A stretch of 18,045 bases of DNA from PFJX01 sp031426815 (GTDB lineage Bacteria; Pseudomonadota; Gammaproteobacteria; Burkholderiales; Thiobacillaceae): positions 1 to 18,045 of the forward strand of contig JASJPG010000013.1 in the NCBI GenBank assembly GCA_031426815.1. Direction: 5' to 3'. The position numbers and the translations under genes are program-made. Positions 1-6,573 of the stretch are shown here, piece after piece; the first letter of the stretch is position 1, and the number at the start of each line of letters is the position of its first letter. The notes beneath the pieces were generated by a model. That model did no database searches and was not told the DNA's origin. It saw only the letters and a list, made by a program, of their open reading frames with translations.

Positions 1-1716
1 GAAGTAGATGCTGACGTCGGTGCCGTTATCGACCACATGCACGAACGGATCGAGTCCGGCGACGGTGGTGACGTTTGCGTTATCGACATGGAACTGGAGG
101 GTGTCGATGAAGTTCAGCGGGAACGCGGGGTTGGCCGGTTCCATGCCGATCTCGTCCGCATCCATGACGTAGTCGGTGCTGCGGAAGCCGAGGCTATCCA
201 GCCAGCTGCCGCCGTTGGCATGGACGTTGAAGACGAACGTGTCGTTACCGTCGCCGCCAAACATGGTGTCGTCCTGGTCGCCGCCGGAGATGGTGTCGTT
301 CTCGTTGCCACCATCCATGAGGTCGTTGCCCAGACCGCCTTCCAGGGTGTCCTTGCCATCCTCGCCGAACATGACGTCGTCATGCGCGCCGCCATCCATG
401 AAGTCGGATTCAGCGCCGCCGAACATGGTGTCTTCGCCATCGTCACCGAACATCGAGTCCTGGCCGAGACCGCCATCCATGAAGTCTTCACCGGTTCCGC
501 CGGACATGGTGTCCTTGCCGTTGGCGCCGATCATGGTGTCTTCGCCGTCGCCACCATTCATGGCGTCATTGCCGAGACCGCCATTCATGCTGTCGTCGCC
601 TTCGTCACCGTTCAGCAGGTCGTTGCCGCTACCGCCGTTGAGCACGTCGTCCTCGTCGCCACCATTCAGGGTGTCCTTGCCGGATGCGCCGATCAGCGTG
701 TCATCGCCGTCGCCGCCATTCAGCATGTCGTAGCCTTCGCCCCCGTCCAGCAGGTCGTTGCCGGTGTCGCCGTTCAACTCGTCGTCGCCGTTTTCGCCAA
801 ACAACAAGTCGTTGTTGGCGCCGCCGAAGATCAGGTCGTTGTCATCGCCGCCCATCACGGTGTCGTTGCCGGAGCCGCCGAACAGTGTGTCGTCGCCGCC
901 GTTATCGGTCACCAGATCGTTGCCTTTGCCGCCGTCCTGCCAGTCGTCGCCGGAGCCGCCGAACATCGTGTCGGCATCGTCATTGCCGAACATGCTGTCA
1001 TTGCCGCTGCCGCCGTCCATGTTGTCGCTACCAGCGTCGCCTTGCATGGTGTCGGCACCGGAGTTGCCGGTCATCGTGTCGTCGTCGTCGCCCCCTTCCA
1101 TGACGTCGTTGCCTTCGTTACCCGCCATGGAATCGTTACCGGCATCGCCCAGCATGTTGTCGTTGCCAAGGCCGCCCGACTGGGTATCGTCGCCTTCGCC
1201 ACCGGACATGTTGTCGTTGCCGGCATCGCCCGTCATGTAGTCGTTGCCGTCATCGCCGAACATCTCGTCGGCAGAGTCTCCGCCAGACATGCTGTCGTCG
1301 CCGGCATCGCCGTTCATGAGATCGAGACCGGTACCGCCTGACATGGTGTCGTTGTCGTCGCCGCCTGACATGGTGTCGTTGCCGGCATCGCCGTTCAGCA
1401 CATCGGCACCTGCATCACCCCAAACCTCGTCATCGCCGAGGCCGCCGCTCAGGGTGTCACTACCGTCTCCTCCGTTCAGCGCATCGTTGCCGTCACCGCC
1501 ATCGGCCACGTCGTTGCCTTCGTCGCCATTCAGCGTGTCGTCGCCGGTATTGCCCAACAGGGTATCGTTGCCGATGCCACCGTTCAGCTCGTCATTGCCG
1601 TCGAGACCATCCAGGCGGTCGTCGCCGCCCTCGCCGAAGACTTGACTGTCTTGGCCGATGCCGTCGTTCCAGACGTTGTTGCTAGGCGAAAAAACCAGGG
1701 TTTGATGAAAAGCCAT
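1..1716 (-). CDS. RTX (hemolysin-type) calcium-binding repeat protein, C-terminus beyond window
   Basis: The minus-strand frame is open from ATG at 1716 to position 1 (572 codons, no stop), so the C-terminus is missing. GGAGGT lies 4 nt before the ATG. Residues 1-29 are a short non-repeat head starting MAFHQTLVFSPS. Residues 30-497 are 52 uninterrupted nonapeptides of the GGxGxDxux type. Residues 498-572 are a non-repeat tail beginning NDTFVFN and containing DPFVHVVDNGTDVSIYF, resembling the last part of type I secreted RTX proteins. Such repeats fold into a Ca-loaded parallel beta-roll after export through an ABC-HlyD-TolC channel; there is no Sec signal peptide, as expected. No enzymatic or adhesive domain is visible. 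Likely role: extracellular Ca-binding matrix or S-layer-like protein (inference). A sigma-54-type promoter lies about 100 nt upstream. Several long frames on both strands here are shadows of the repeat codons. Confidence 0.9.
   Translation of the reverse strand, partial: MAFHQTLVFSPSNNVWNDGIGQDSQVFGEGGDDRLDGLDGNDELNGGIGNDTLLGNTGDDTLNGDEGNDVADGGDGNDALNGGDGSDTLSGGLGDDEVWGDAGADVLNGDAGNDTMSGGDDNDTMSGGTGLDLMNGDAGDDSMSGGDSADEMFGDDGNDYMTGDAGNDNMSGGEGDDTQSGGLGNDNMLGDAGNDSMAGNEGNDVMEGGDDDDTMTGNSGADTMQGDAGSDNMDGGSGNDSMFGNDDADTMFGGSGDDWQDGGKGNDLVTDNGGDDTLFGGSGNDTVMGGDDNDLIFGGANNDLLFGENGDDELNGDTGNDLLDGGEGYDMLNGGDGDDTLIGASGKDTLNGGDEDDVLNGGSGNDLLNGDEGDDSMNGGLGNDAMNGGDGEDTMIGANGKDTMSGGTGEDFMDGGLGQDSMFGDDGEDTMFGGAESDFMDGGAHDDVMFGEDGKDTLEGGLGNDLMDGGNENDTISGGDQDDTMFGGDGNDTFVFNVHANGGSWLDSLGFRSTDYVMDADEIGMEPANPAFPLNFIDTLQFHVDNANVTTVAGLDPFVHVVDNGTDVSIYF
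226..1629 (-). repeat. 52 tandem RTX nonapeptide repeats (27-bp unit)
   Basis: Each unit is 27 bp and encodes patterns such as DGNDTLNGG or AGNDTMSGG. All 52 units are in phase with no insertions. The hydrophobic sixth position is Leu, Val, Ile, Ala or Gln in units 1-9 and 26-38. It is Met in 15 of 16 units in block 10-25 (about 955-1386) and in 11 of 13 units in block 39-51 (about 253-603). The DNA units are similar but not identical. Confidence 0.93.
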
Positions 1717-1819
1717 ATCTACCTCCAATTTGAATGAGTTGAGTTCACACCTTTTCCTCGTACCCATCAGCGCACCTCACCAAACAGCGCCAAGCAACGC
1801 CTAGGGCCGAACGCTCCCT

Positions 1820-1835
1820 TACAAGAAGCGTGCCA
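1820..1835 (-). promoter_or_regulatory. Sigma-54 (-24/-12) promoter candidate for the RTX gene
   Basis: Read on the minus strand from 1835, the sequence is TGGCACGCTTCTTGTA. The sigma-54 consensus is TGGCACG-N4-TTGCW. The -24 element matches 7/7, the spacing is exact, and the -12 element is TTGT instead of TTGC. Transcription would start near 1809-1810, giving a leader of about 93 nt before the ATG. An intact sigma-54 activator is encoded about 3 kb away. The single mismatch falls on the conserved -12 GC, so strength is uncertain. Confidence 0.6.
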
Positions 1836-1873
1836 TGTTCACAACTCATTGTTAATAAAAGGTATTTTTATTT

Positions 1874-1889
1874 ATGACGAATTCGTTAC
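1874..1889. promoter_or_regulatory. GAATTC-centred palindromic site, possible activator site of the RTX gene
   Basis: ATGACGAATTCGTTAC is an imperfect inverted repeat. It resembles GTAACGAATTCGCTAC at 6894-6909 and ATGGCGAATTCGTTGC at 5046-5061. Its centre lies roughly 70 nt upstream of the predicted RTX transcription start, a plausible place for a sigma-54 activator. Binding by the neighbouring regulator is inferred. Confidence 0.4.
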
Positions 1890-1967
1890 CACTATGAACT
1901 GCTCAATTTGCGAGACACGTTTTCGTGAGATGAAAATATTCTTCTGTTGAATCAAATAGATAGACAT

Positions 1968-2061
1968 TCGGCGAGTTGTATCGCCGATAGAACAGCAGCG
2001 CCGACCGGCAGATTTCACCAATCTCGGCAGGTCGGCGCCGGGGTTCAGTGGCAATGCCCCG
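1968..2061. other. Cluster of three consecutive hairpins, possible structured RNA
   Basis: Hairpin 1 is TCGGCGA/TCGCCGA (1968-1987, 6-nt loop). Hairpin 2 is GCGCCGACC/GGTCGGCGC (1998-2006 with 2030-2038), containing an inner AGATT/AATCT stem. Hairpin 3 is CGGGG/CCCCG (2039-2061). They form a GC-rich island between AT-rich flanks. I do not recognise an RNA family. It could be a 5' leader of the plus-strand gene, a small RNA on either strand, or DNA-level structure. Confidence 0.4.
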
Positions 2062-2145
2062 TGACTTGCGGCGGTAGAGAAACCTTTACTTAAAAAGCAA
2101 GTTTCAACGACTGTTTTTCGTCTTCCGGTCGAACCTATTCTGGCC

Positions 2146-2159
2146 ACCGGTTAACCGGT
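2146..2159. promoter_or_regulatory. Perfect 14-bp palindrome, possible operator
   Basis: ACCGGTTAACCGGT is perfectly self-complementary. It lies 211 bp upstream of the GTG start of the plus-strand PEP-CTERM gene. No matching transcription factor is known to me. Confidence 0.3.
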
Positions 2160-2369
2160 AATCGCTGTAGATCCCGGTATCCGAAGTGGCTGAAACCCGA
2201 TAGACGACTGATTCCATTGGCCTTCTTTCGGTTTTCTGCCGAGGTTGGCCGGAACCTCAGAGACATGGCAGAACGGCTGTTGCCGGGGGTCGTGGAAATG
2301 AGCGGGGAGGCAATGTGCGTACGCAATTGGCGATTTTTCGAGTCAATGACTTCTACAAGGAGATGTATC

Positions 2370-3143
2370 GTGAACAAGAAACTCATGCGAAATATCCTGG
2401 CGACAACCGTATTGACGGCAGGCTTGGCCCCGCTCGCGCAAGCCAGTGTGCCCAGTGGAATCTTCATCACCGAGTTCATGGGAAAAGCCGGGGCCAGTGC
2501 AAATGGCTTTGTCGAGATAACCAACCTGACGGCAAGCTTCATCGACTTGTCCGAATTCGGTTATTACAAGACCGGAATGGATTCGAGCAACGGGCCGACT
2601 TTTCCCGGGACGAGTAATTTCGATGCCAGCAAGGTGGCTCAGATCATGTTCACCAACGTGGCTCCGGGCGAGTCGGTGATTCTGACCACAGCCTGCGATT
2701 CCGCGGCTTGCGAAGACGAACTGGGCGAAAAGGATTTCCACAAGATCTGGGGGCTTAACGCCGCCGTGAAGGTGCAGACGCTGGATCCCGACCGTTACTA
2801 CAGCCTGGTGCCTTCATCCGAAGCTCAGCTCAGCCTCTACCGTCTTTCCGACGGCATGCTGCTCGATCAGGTGAACTACAGCACCGCGCTTACGCAGAGC
2901 GGCGTCAGCGCCTCCGCCGGTCACGACTCGCTGGGACTGCCGTACGACGCGACGGGTTGGGTGAAATCCAGTGTCGGCGATCCGTTCGGCAGCAAAGCGA
3001 CCACCGCCCTCGGCTATGCCGGGGCGATCGGCAACCCGGGCAAGTATGTCAGCCCGGCACCCGAGCCGGAAACCTACGCCATGATGCTCGCCGGCCTGGG
3101 CCTGGTGGCGCTGGCCAAGCGCCGTCGCAAGCAAATTGCGTGA
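2370..3143 (+). CDS. PEP-CTERM sorting-domain protein with lamin-tail-like domain
   Basis: The protein has 257 aa. I chose GTG at 2370 because AAGGAG lies 7 nt upstream and it opens directly into a signal peptide (MNKKLMRN, hydrophobic core, AQA at 23-25). Residues 29-170 resemble the lamin tail domain: ITEFMG, GFVEITNLT, IDLSEFGYYK, VAPGESVILTT, then DGMLLDQVNYS. The C-terminus is a textbook PEP-CTERM: APEPETYAMM at 230-239, a hydrophobic helix, and KRRRK at 250-254. Such proteins are exported by Sec, then processed and sorted by an exosortase (XrtA/EpsH type), commonly for exopolysaccharide matrix or cell surface. The exosortase is not in this window. The gene stands alone, converging on the second PEP-CTERM gene across a repeat-rich spacer. 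The lamin-tail assignment is from pattern only. Confidence 0.88.
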   Translation: MNKKLMRNILATTVLTAGLAPLAQASVPSGIFITEFMGKAGASANGFVEITNLTASFIDLSEFGYYKTGMDSSNGPTFPGTSNFDASKVAQIMFTNVAPGESVILTTACDSAACEDELGEKDFHKIWGLNAAVKVQTLDPDRYYSLVPSSEAQLSLYRLSDGMLLDQVNYSTALTQSGVSASAGHDSLGLPYDATGWVKSSVGDPFGSKATTALGYAGAIGNPGKYVSPAPEPETYAMMLAGLGLVALAKRRRKQIA

Positions 3144-3151
3144 TCCCCGGA

Positions 3152-3187
3152 ACATCCGGATTCGCTGAATTTGGCGAATCCGGATGT
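3152..3187. terminator. Perfect 14-bp hairpin after the PEP-CTERM gene
   Basis: ACATCCGGATTCGC pairs with GCGAATCCGGATGT across an 8-nt loop, 8 nt after the stop codon. There is no T-tract, so it may act as a transcript 3'-end stabiliser or a factor-assisted terminator rather than a canonical intrinsic terminator. Confidence 0.6.
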
Positions 3188-3194
3188 CCGCGCG

Positions 3195-3270
3195 TAGGAG
3201 GTCCGCTTGCGGGCCGAATCCTTCGGTGCGGACTGTCCCGGTGCGTTTCGGCCCGCAAGCGGGCCTCCTA
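3195..3270. repeat. REP-like inverted repeat with 24-bp arms
   Basis: The left arm (3195-3218) starts TAGGAGGTCCGCTTGC. The right arm (3247-3270) ends GCAAGCGGGCCTCCTA. The arms differ at one position and enclose a 28-nt loop. The right arm's final CTA merges into the CTAG that begins the adjacent MITE-like element. No coding content. Confidence 0.7.
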
Positions 3271-3540
3271 GCAGCCTGTCGGACTTTCCTCGTGAGCGCG
3301 CCGGGGGTGATTTTGGCGCAGGGCAAGGCGCGGTGAGCGCGGTTTGGTCATTCCAAATGAGCGAGCCGCAACGCCGCCCTGCGCCAAAAGTACCCCCGGC
3401 CCGGAGGGTTGAGCGTATGAGCGGCGTCTGCGGCGTTGCGACGCTTGGCAATGGAACGACCATTGCCCGCGCGCCGCGCCTTGCATCCGTCCGCTCATGC
3501 GCTCAACGCGTCTCACGGGGAAAGTCCGACAGCCTGCTAG
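3268..3540. mobile_element. MITE-like element, 273 bp, with 29-bp terminal inverted repeats
   Basis: Both ends read CTAGCAG(C/G)CTGTCGGACT inward and continue as imperfect 29-nt terminal repeats with two mismatches (3268-3296 and 3512-3540). CTAG is itself palindromic, so it may be a target duplication or part of the repeat. The interior is built of nested palindromes: 24-bp arms at 3301-3324/3376-3399 (two mismatches), 16-bp arms at 3409-3424/3491-3506 (one mismatch), and a GGCAATGG/CCATTGCC hairpin at 3447-3467. No transposase is encoded, so mobility would need one supplied in trans. The right end overlaps the stop codon of the neighbouring PEP-CTERM gene. Confidence 0.72.
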
Positions 3541-4955
3541 CTTGAACGGCAGCGCGCCACGACCAGCGCCAGACCGAGCGCCATCAGATAGAGCTGGGCC
3601 GGCTCGGGGATCGCCCGCACACTGCCAAGACCCATCGAGGTCTGCAGGTAGAGAGCGAAATCGCCCTGGGTAGATGAAGAAGAGCTGACCTCCAGCCCAT
3701 CCCGAAAAATGCTATTGAAGCCGCCCACAGCCAGTGTGTACTGGCCGGCCGGCAGGGTGGCGCCGTCATCGCCATCGAAGCCGAAACTGAGCCGGCTCGT
3801 TGGCTCGTACGTCGCCAGGTTGTTGTTCTCCGCCACCAGGTGGCCGTGGGCATCGAACAAAGCGATTTCCGTGTCGATCGACGATCCGGTCGTGTGTATC
3901 GCAGCCCAATCCGCCCCGCTAATGTCGCGGGCGAAGTTGATCGAAAACAAGCGGACTTCACCGGCGGCCAGGGAACCCCGCGCGATTTCCACCTCCTGCA
4001 CGCTTGCCGGCAAATATTTGCCATCGCGGGCAAGAAATGACGGCGCGGCGGGGGAAACAACGCGCTGAGTCGACTGGATGTCGATCTGGAAATCGCCCTG
4101 ATGCGGAAAGGAAGTATCGACATCGCCGTCGCGGAAGATCGTGTTGAAGCCGCCCAGCACCAGCGTGTAGCTGCCCGCGCCGAGTCGGCTGCCGTCGCTG
4201 CCGCCAAAGCCGAAACGCAACAGACTTGAGCTCGTATAGGGCGAGACGTTGTTGTTGCTGGCAACCAGGCGGCCGGCACTATCGTACAGGCCGATTTCGG
4301 TATCGAAGCTGGAGCCGGCGGTAGCGATGGCGAAGTAGTCGCTGCCCTGGACATCGCCGACGAGCGTGAACGGGAACAGACCGATAGCGCCGGTGCCGAG
4401 ATGCCCGCTGGCCAGCGACAGTCGCTCGACCGACGCAGCCTTCAGCGTACTTGCCGCATGGCCAGGCTGGCCGGAAAGCTGGATCAGATAGTTGGCGCCG
4501 ACTGTCAACCCGGTTCTCGGCAAGATGCCCGGCGCAAAGCTGTCGTTGCCGTCGTCGTTCGCCGCCAGTTTGAGGTAGCTGGCGAAGTTGCCGGGATCGG
4601 TGGCTTGCCAGAGGGCGAGTTGCAAATTGGCGCCGGCGGCCTGATCGACCAACACCGCCACCGATTCGCTGCTGGCCTGGAAGCGGTACCAGAGGCTGTT
4701 GGTCGGGCCGCTGGCGTTCGAACACCAGCCATCCTGCGCGCGACAACTCAACCCGCTGCCGCGTCCCGGCGAGACTTCTCCAGCCTGCACCGTGGCGCCC
4801 GCATTATCGAAGGCGACGGGCACACCCAAGGCCAGTTCCTGGGCGTTTATTGCACTGTCATTCAGCGCAGCGCCGTAACCGGCCACCGGCACAGTCAGCA
4901 GCCCTGCGGCCAACAGCGTATGCCAAGCGCACAATCCCACATCCTGATCAGCCAT
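3537..4955 (-). CDS. PEP-CTERM protein with two DVUA0089-like domains
   Basis: The protein has 472 aa from ATG at 4955. A hydrophobic signal segment (about 8-28) is followed by a region with WYRF (89-92) and beta-rich sequence to about 175, resembling pre-peptidase C-terminal (PPC)-type domains. Two related repeats follow at about 188-295 and 328-438. They share GSS(F/I)DTEI(G/A)L(Y/F)D, VA(S/E)NNN, G(S/Q)YTL and GGFN(T/S)IFRDG, typical of DVUA0089-family PEP-CTERM proteins. The C-terminus is IPEPAQLYLM (449-458), a short helix, then ARCRSS and stop. It starts 31 nt after the regulator gene ends and may be co-transcribed with it. Oddities: the signal peptide has no basic residue before the core (an in-frame RRR precedes the ATG), the ribosome binding site is weak, and the TAG stop lies in the MITE terminal repeat, so the native end may have been clipped. 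Confidence 0.85.
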   Translation of the reverse strand: MADQDVGLCAWHTLLAAGLLTVPVAGYGAALNDSAINAQELALGVPVAFDNAGATVQAGEVSPGRGSGLSCRAQDGWCSNASGPTNSLWYRFQASSESVAVLVDQAAGANLQLALWQATDPGNFASYLKLAANDDGNDSFAPGILPRTGLTVGANYLIQLSGQPGHAASTLKAASVERLSLASGHLGTGAIGLFPFTLVGDVQGSDYFAIATAGSSFDTEIGLYDSAGRLVASNNNVSPYTSSSLLRFGFGGSDGSRLGAGSYTLVLGGFNTIFRDGDVDTSFPHQGDFQIDIQSTQRVVSPAAPSFLARDGKYLPASVQEVEIARGSLAAGEVRLFSINFARDISGADWAAIHTTGSSIDTEIALFDAHGHLVAENNNLATYEPTSRLSFGFDGDDGATLPAGQYTLAVGGFNSIFRDGLEVSSSSSTQGDFALYLQTSMGLGSVRAIPEPAQLYLMALGLALVVARCRSS

Positions 4956-4986
4956 ACGACGACGTCCGAGCTCTTTTAGCGGTACG

Positions 4987-6573
4987 TCAGCGTTTATCGC
5001 CAGAACTGAGTTCCAGGCTTGCCAACTGCATCGGCCAGGACTGCAATGGCGAATTCGTTGCCACCTTGATTTGCATCCGGCGGGACAGATTCCCCCGGCG
5101 CGGGCCGGGAACCATGCCCGCTTCAGCGACCAGTTCGGAATCAAGTGTTTCGGCACCTATCGCCACGGAATCCGCGGCTTCAGCCTTGGCCGGATTTTTA
5201 TGGGTATCGAACCCGAGCGTCTGCTCAAGCTTGTGCTTGTAAATCAATCGGTACAGCGTTGCCCGGGTGATACCAAGCCGGCGTGCCGTTTCAGACATGT
5301 TTCTGCGGGTAAATGCAGTCATCGCCAGAATCGTGGCTTTTTCGGCATCGGCTCGGGCGGTTTCCAGATCGAAGATATTGCACGCCGCTAGATCGCGTTT
5401 CAGGCAAAGATCTTCCGGCGTAATGAGTTTTGCCTCCGACATGACCAATGCCTGGCGAATCCGGTTGATCAGTTCGCGCACGTTGCCGGGCCAATCGTGG
5501 TGGCGCATGGCCATCAATGCATCCGAACTAAATCCGGTCACCTGCGTCGGCATCGTCATTCTGAATTTCTTGAAGAAATACAGCGCCAGATGCTCGATAT
5601 CGTCTCGCCGCTCGCGCAGGGGCGGCACATTTATTCGAATGACATTCAGCCGATAATACAAATCTTCGCGAAAAGTCCCTTCCTTGATTGCATTTTCCAG
5701 ATTCACATGGGTTGCCGCGATAACCCGCGCATCCACTTTCAATTCTTCATGCCCGCCCAAGCGCGAAATTGTTTTCTCCTGCAAAAAACGCAAGAGATTG
5801 ACCTGCAATCCCAACCCCAGATCTCCGATTTCATCGAGAAACAATGAGCCGCCCGCGGCGGATTCGATCCGCCCGATTCGGGTTGCACTCGCCCCGGTAA
5901 AAGCGCCTTTTACATGGCCGAACAATTCCGATTGAATCAATGAGCCCGGCAAGGAAGCGCAATTTACCGCAACGAATGGTTTAGTCCGCAGGCCGGATTG
6001 GGCGTGAATGGAGGACGCCACCAATTCCTTGCCGGTACCGCTTTCGCCGCAGATCATGACCGGCGAATCGGACATGGCAGCCTTCTTGATCAGCTTGCGC
6101 AGGTTCTCGATCGGCTTGCTCACCCCGACCAGACCATCGTCCCAGACAAATGTGGTTTTTTCGATGGGATTGATCTGCAATTGCGCCACGCCATAAGCAT
6201 GCCCCAAGGCGAATTTCAAACGTTCCAGATCGACCGGCAAGGTATGAAAATCGTAAAACCGGTTCGATATCAAATCTCTTAACCGCTCGTCGCCCAGTGC
6301 AACCCGATCGACCAGGGCCAGCCACTGCACGCCGATGCATTTTCTGGAAACCGCTTCCCACCTGCCGATCAAAGCCGGGTCATAGTTTTCAAACCAGACA
6401 ATTCCAATTCTGCAGGGATTGACGATGCCATTCTCGGCGTCCGACTGCCGACATTGCAAGACGCGCCAACCGGACGACTCCAGGCGTTGCACAAGAATTT
6501 CCGACACATCCACCTGCGACATCAGCAGCACACACCTGGGGACAGCCGCTTTTACTTGTTCTTTGTCGTCCAT
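4987..6573 (-). CDS. VpsR-like sigma-54-dependent transcriptional activator
   Basis: The protein has 528 aa from ATG at 6573, preceded by a weak GGAA; upstream in-frame codons look unlike protein. Residues 10-130 form a degenerate receiver-like domain ending FYDFHTLPVDLERLKFALGHAYGVAQL, a hallmark of VpsR-type regulators of biofilm polysaccharide genes. The AAA+ domain (about 145-385) has Walker A GESGTGKE (176-183), the sigma-54 contact loop GAFTGA (223-228), Walker B SLFLDEIGD (243-251) and the arginine-finger region REDLYYRLNV (302-311). A Fis-type helix-turn-helix lies at 427-447 (MSETARRLGITRATLYRLIYK). An 80-residue tail of unknown function follows. At the expected phospho-acceptor position there seems to be Glu62 instead of Asp. 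VpsR itself binds c-di-GMP; whether this protein does is not visible. Likely targets are the surrounding RTX and PEP-CTERM genes (inference). Confidence 0.88.
   Translation of the reverse strand: MDDKEQVKAAVPRCVLLMSQVDVSEILVQRLESSGWRVLQCRQSDAENGIVNPCRIGIVWFENYDPALIGRWEAVSRKCIGVQWLALVDRVALGDERLRDLISNRFYDFHTLPVDLERLKFALGHAYGVAQLQINPIEKTTFVWDDGLVGVSKPIENLRKLIKKAAMSDSPVMICGESGTGKELVASSIHAQSGLRTKPFVAVNCASLPGSLIQSELFGHVKGAFTGASATRIGRIESAAGGSLFLDEIGDLGLGLQVNLLRFLQEKTISRLGGHEELKVDARVIAATHVNLENAIKEGTFREDLYYRLNVIRINVPPLRERRDDIEHLALYFFKKFRMTMPTQVTGFSSDALMAMRHHDWPGNVRELINRIRQALVMSEAKLITPEDLCLKRDLAACNIFDLETARADAEKATILAMTAFTRRNMSETARRLGITRATLYRLIYKHKLEQTLGFDTHKNPAKAEAADSVAIGAETLDSELVAEAGMVPGPRRGNLSRRMQIKVATNSPLQSWPMQLASLELSSGDKR
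5046..5061. promoter_or_regulatory. GAATTC-centred site upstream of the DVUA0089 PEP-CTERM gene
   Basis: ATGGCGAATTCGTTGC differs from the site at 1874-1889 at two positions. It lies inside the last codons of the regulator gene, about 90-105 nt upstream of the next start. Because it is coding sequence, the resemblance may be accidental. Confidence 0.25.

Larger units (their letters stand above)
1717..2369. other. Intergenic regulatory region between RTX and PEP-CTERM genes
   Basis: This 653-bp region separates the divergent starts of the RTX gene (1716, minus) and the lamin-tail PEP-CTERM gene (2370, plus). It contains the sigma-54 candidate for the RTX gene, a GAATTC-centred palindromic site, an AT-rich stretch (about 1850-1965), a GC-rich cluster of three hairpins (1968-2061), a 14-bp palindrome (2146-2159) and a small hairpin at 2241-2258 (GAGGTT/AACCTC). 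I see no convincing gene. A 91-codon minus-strand frame at 1872-2147 lacks a ribosome binding site and runs through the hairpins. I could not identify a confident promoter for the plus-strand gene. Confidence 0.6.

Noticed and set aside
37..1341. Long plus-strand open frames (up to 434 codons) across the left end, plus others in further frames
   Set aside because: They are antisense or off-frame shadows of the 27-bp RTX units. The minus-strand frame from 1716 gives 52 perfect RTX nonapeptides and a strong ribosome binding site.
1985..2062. Cobalamin riboswitch, suggested by GCCACTG and GGTGAAAT on the minus strand
   Set aside because: The motifs occur in the wrong order for a B12 riboswitch, and the conserved B12 box is absent.
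1872..2147. 91-codon minus-strand frame in the intergenic region
   Set aside because: No ribosome binding site, no recognisable domain, and it runs through the hairpin cluster.
2264..2282. Second sigma-54 promoter (TGGCAGAACGGCTGTTGC) ahead of the plus-strand PEP-CTERM gene
   Set aside because: The GG-to-GC spacing is 3 nt too long and, at correct spacing, the -12 element reads CTGT with a partial -24 match.
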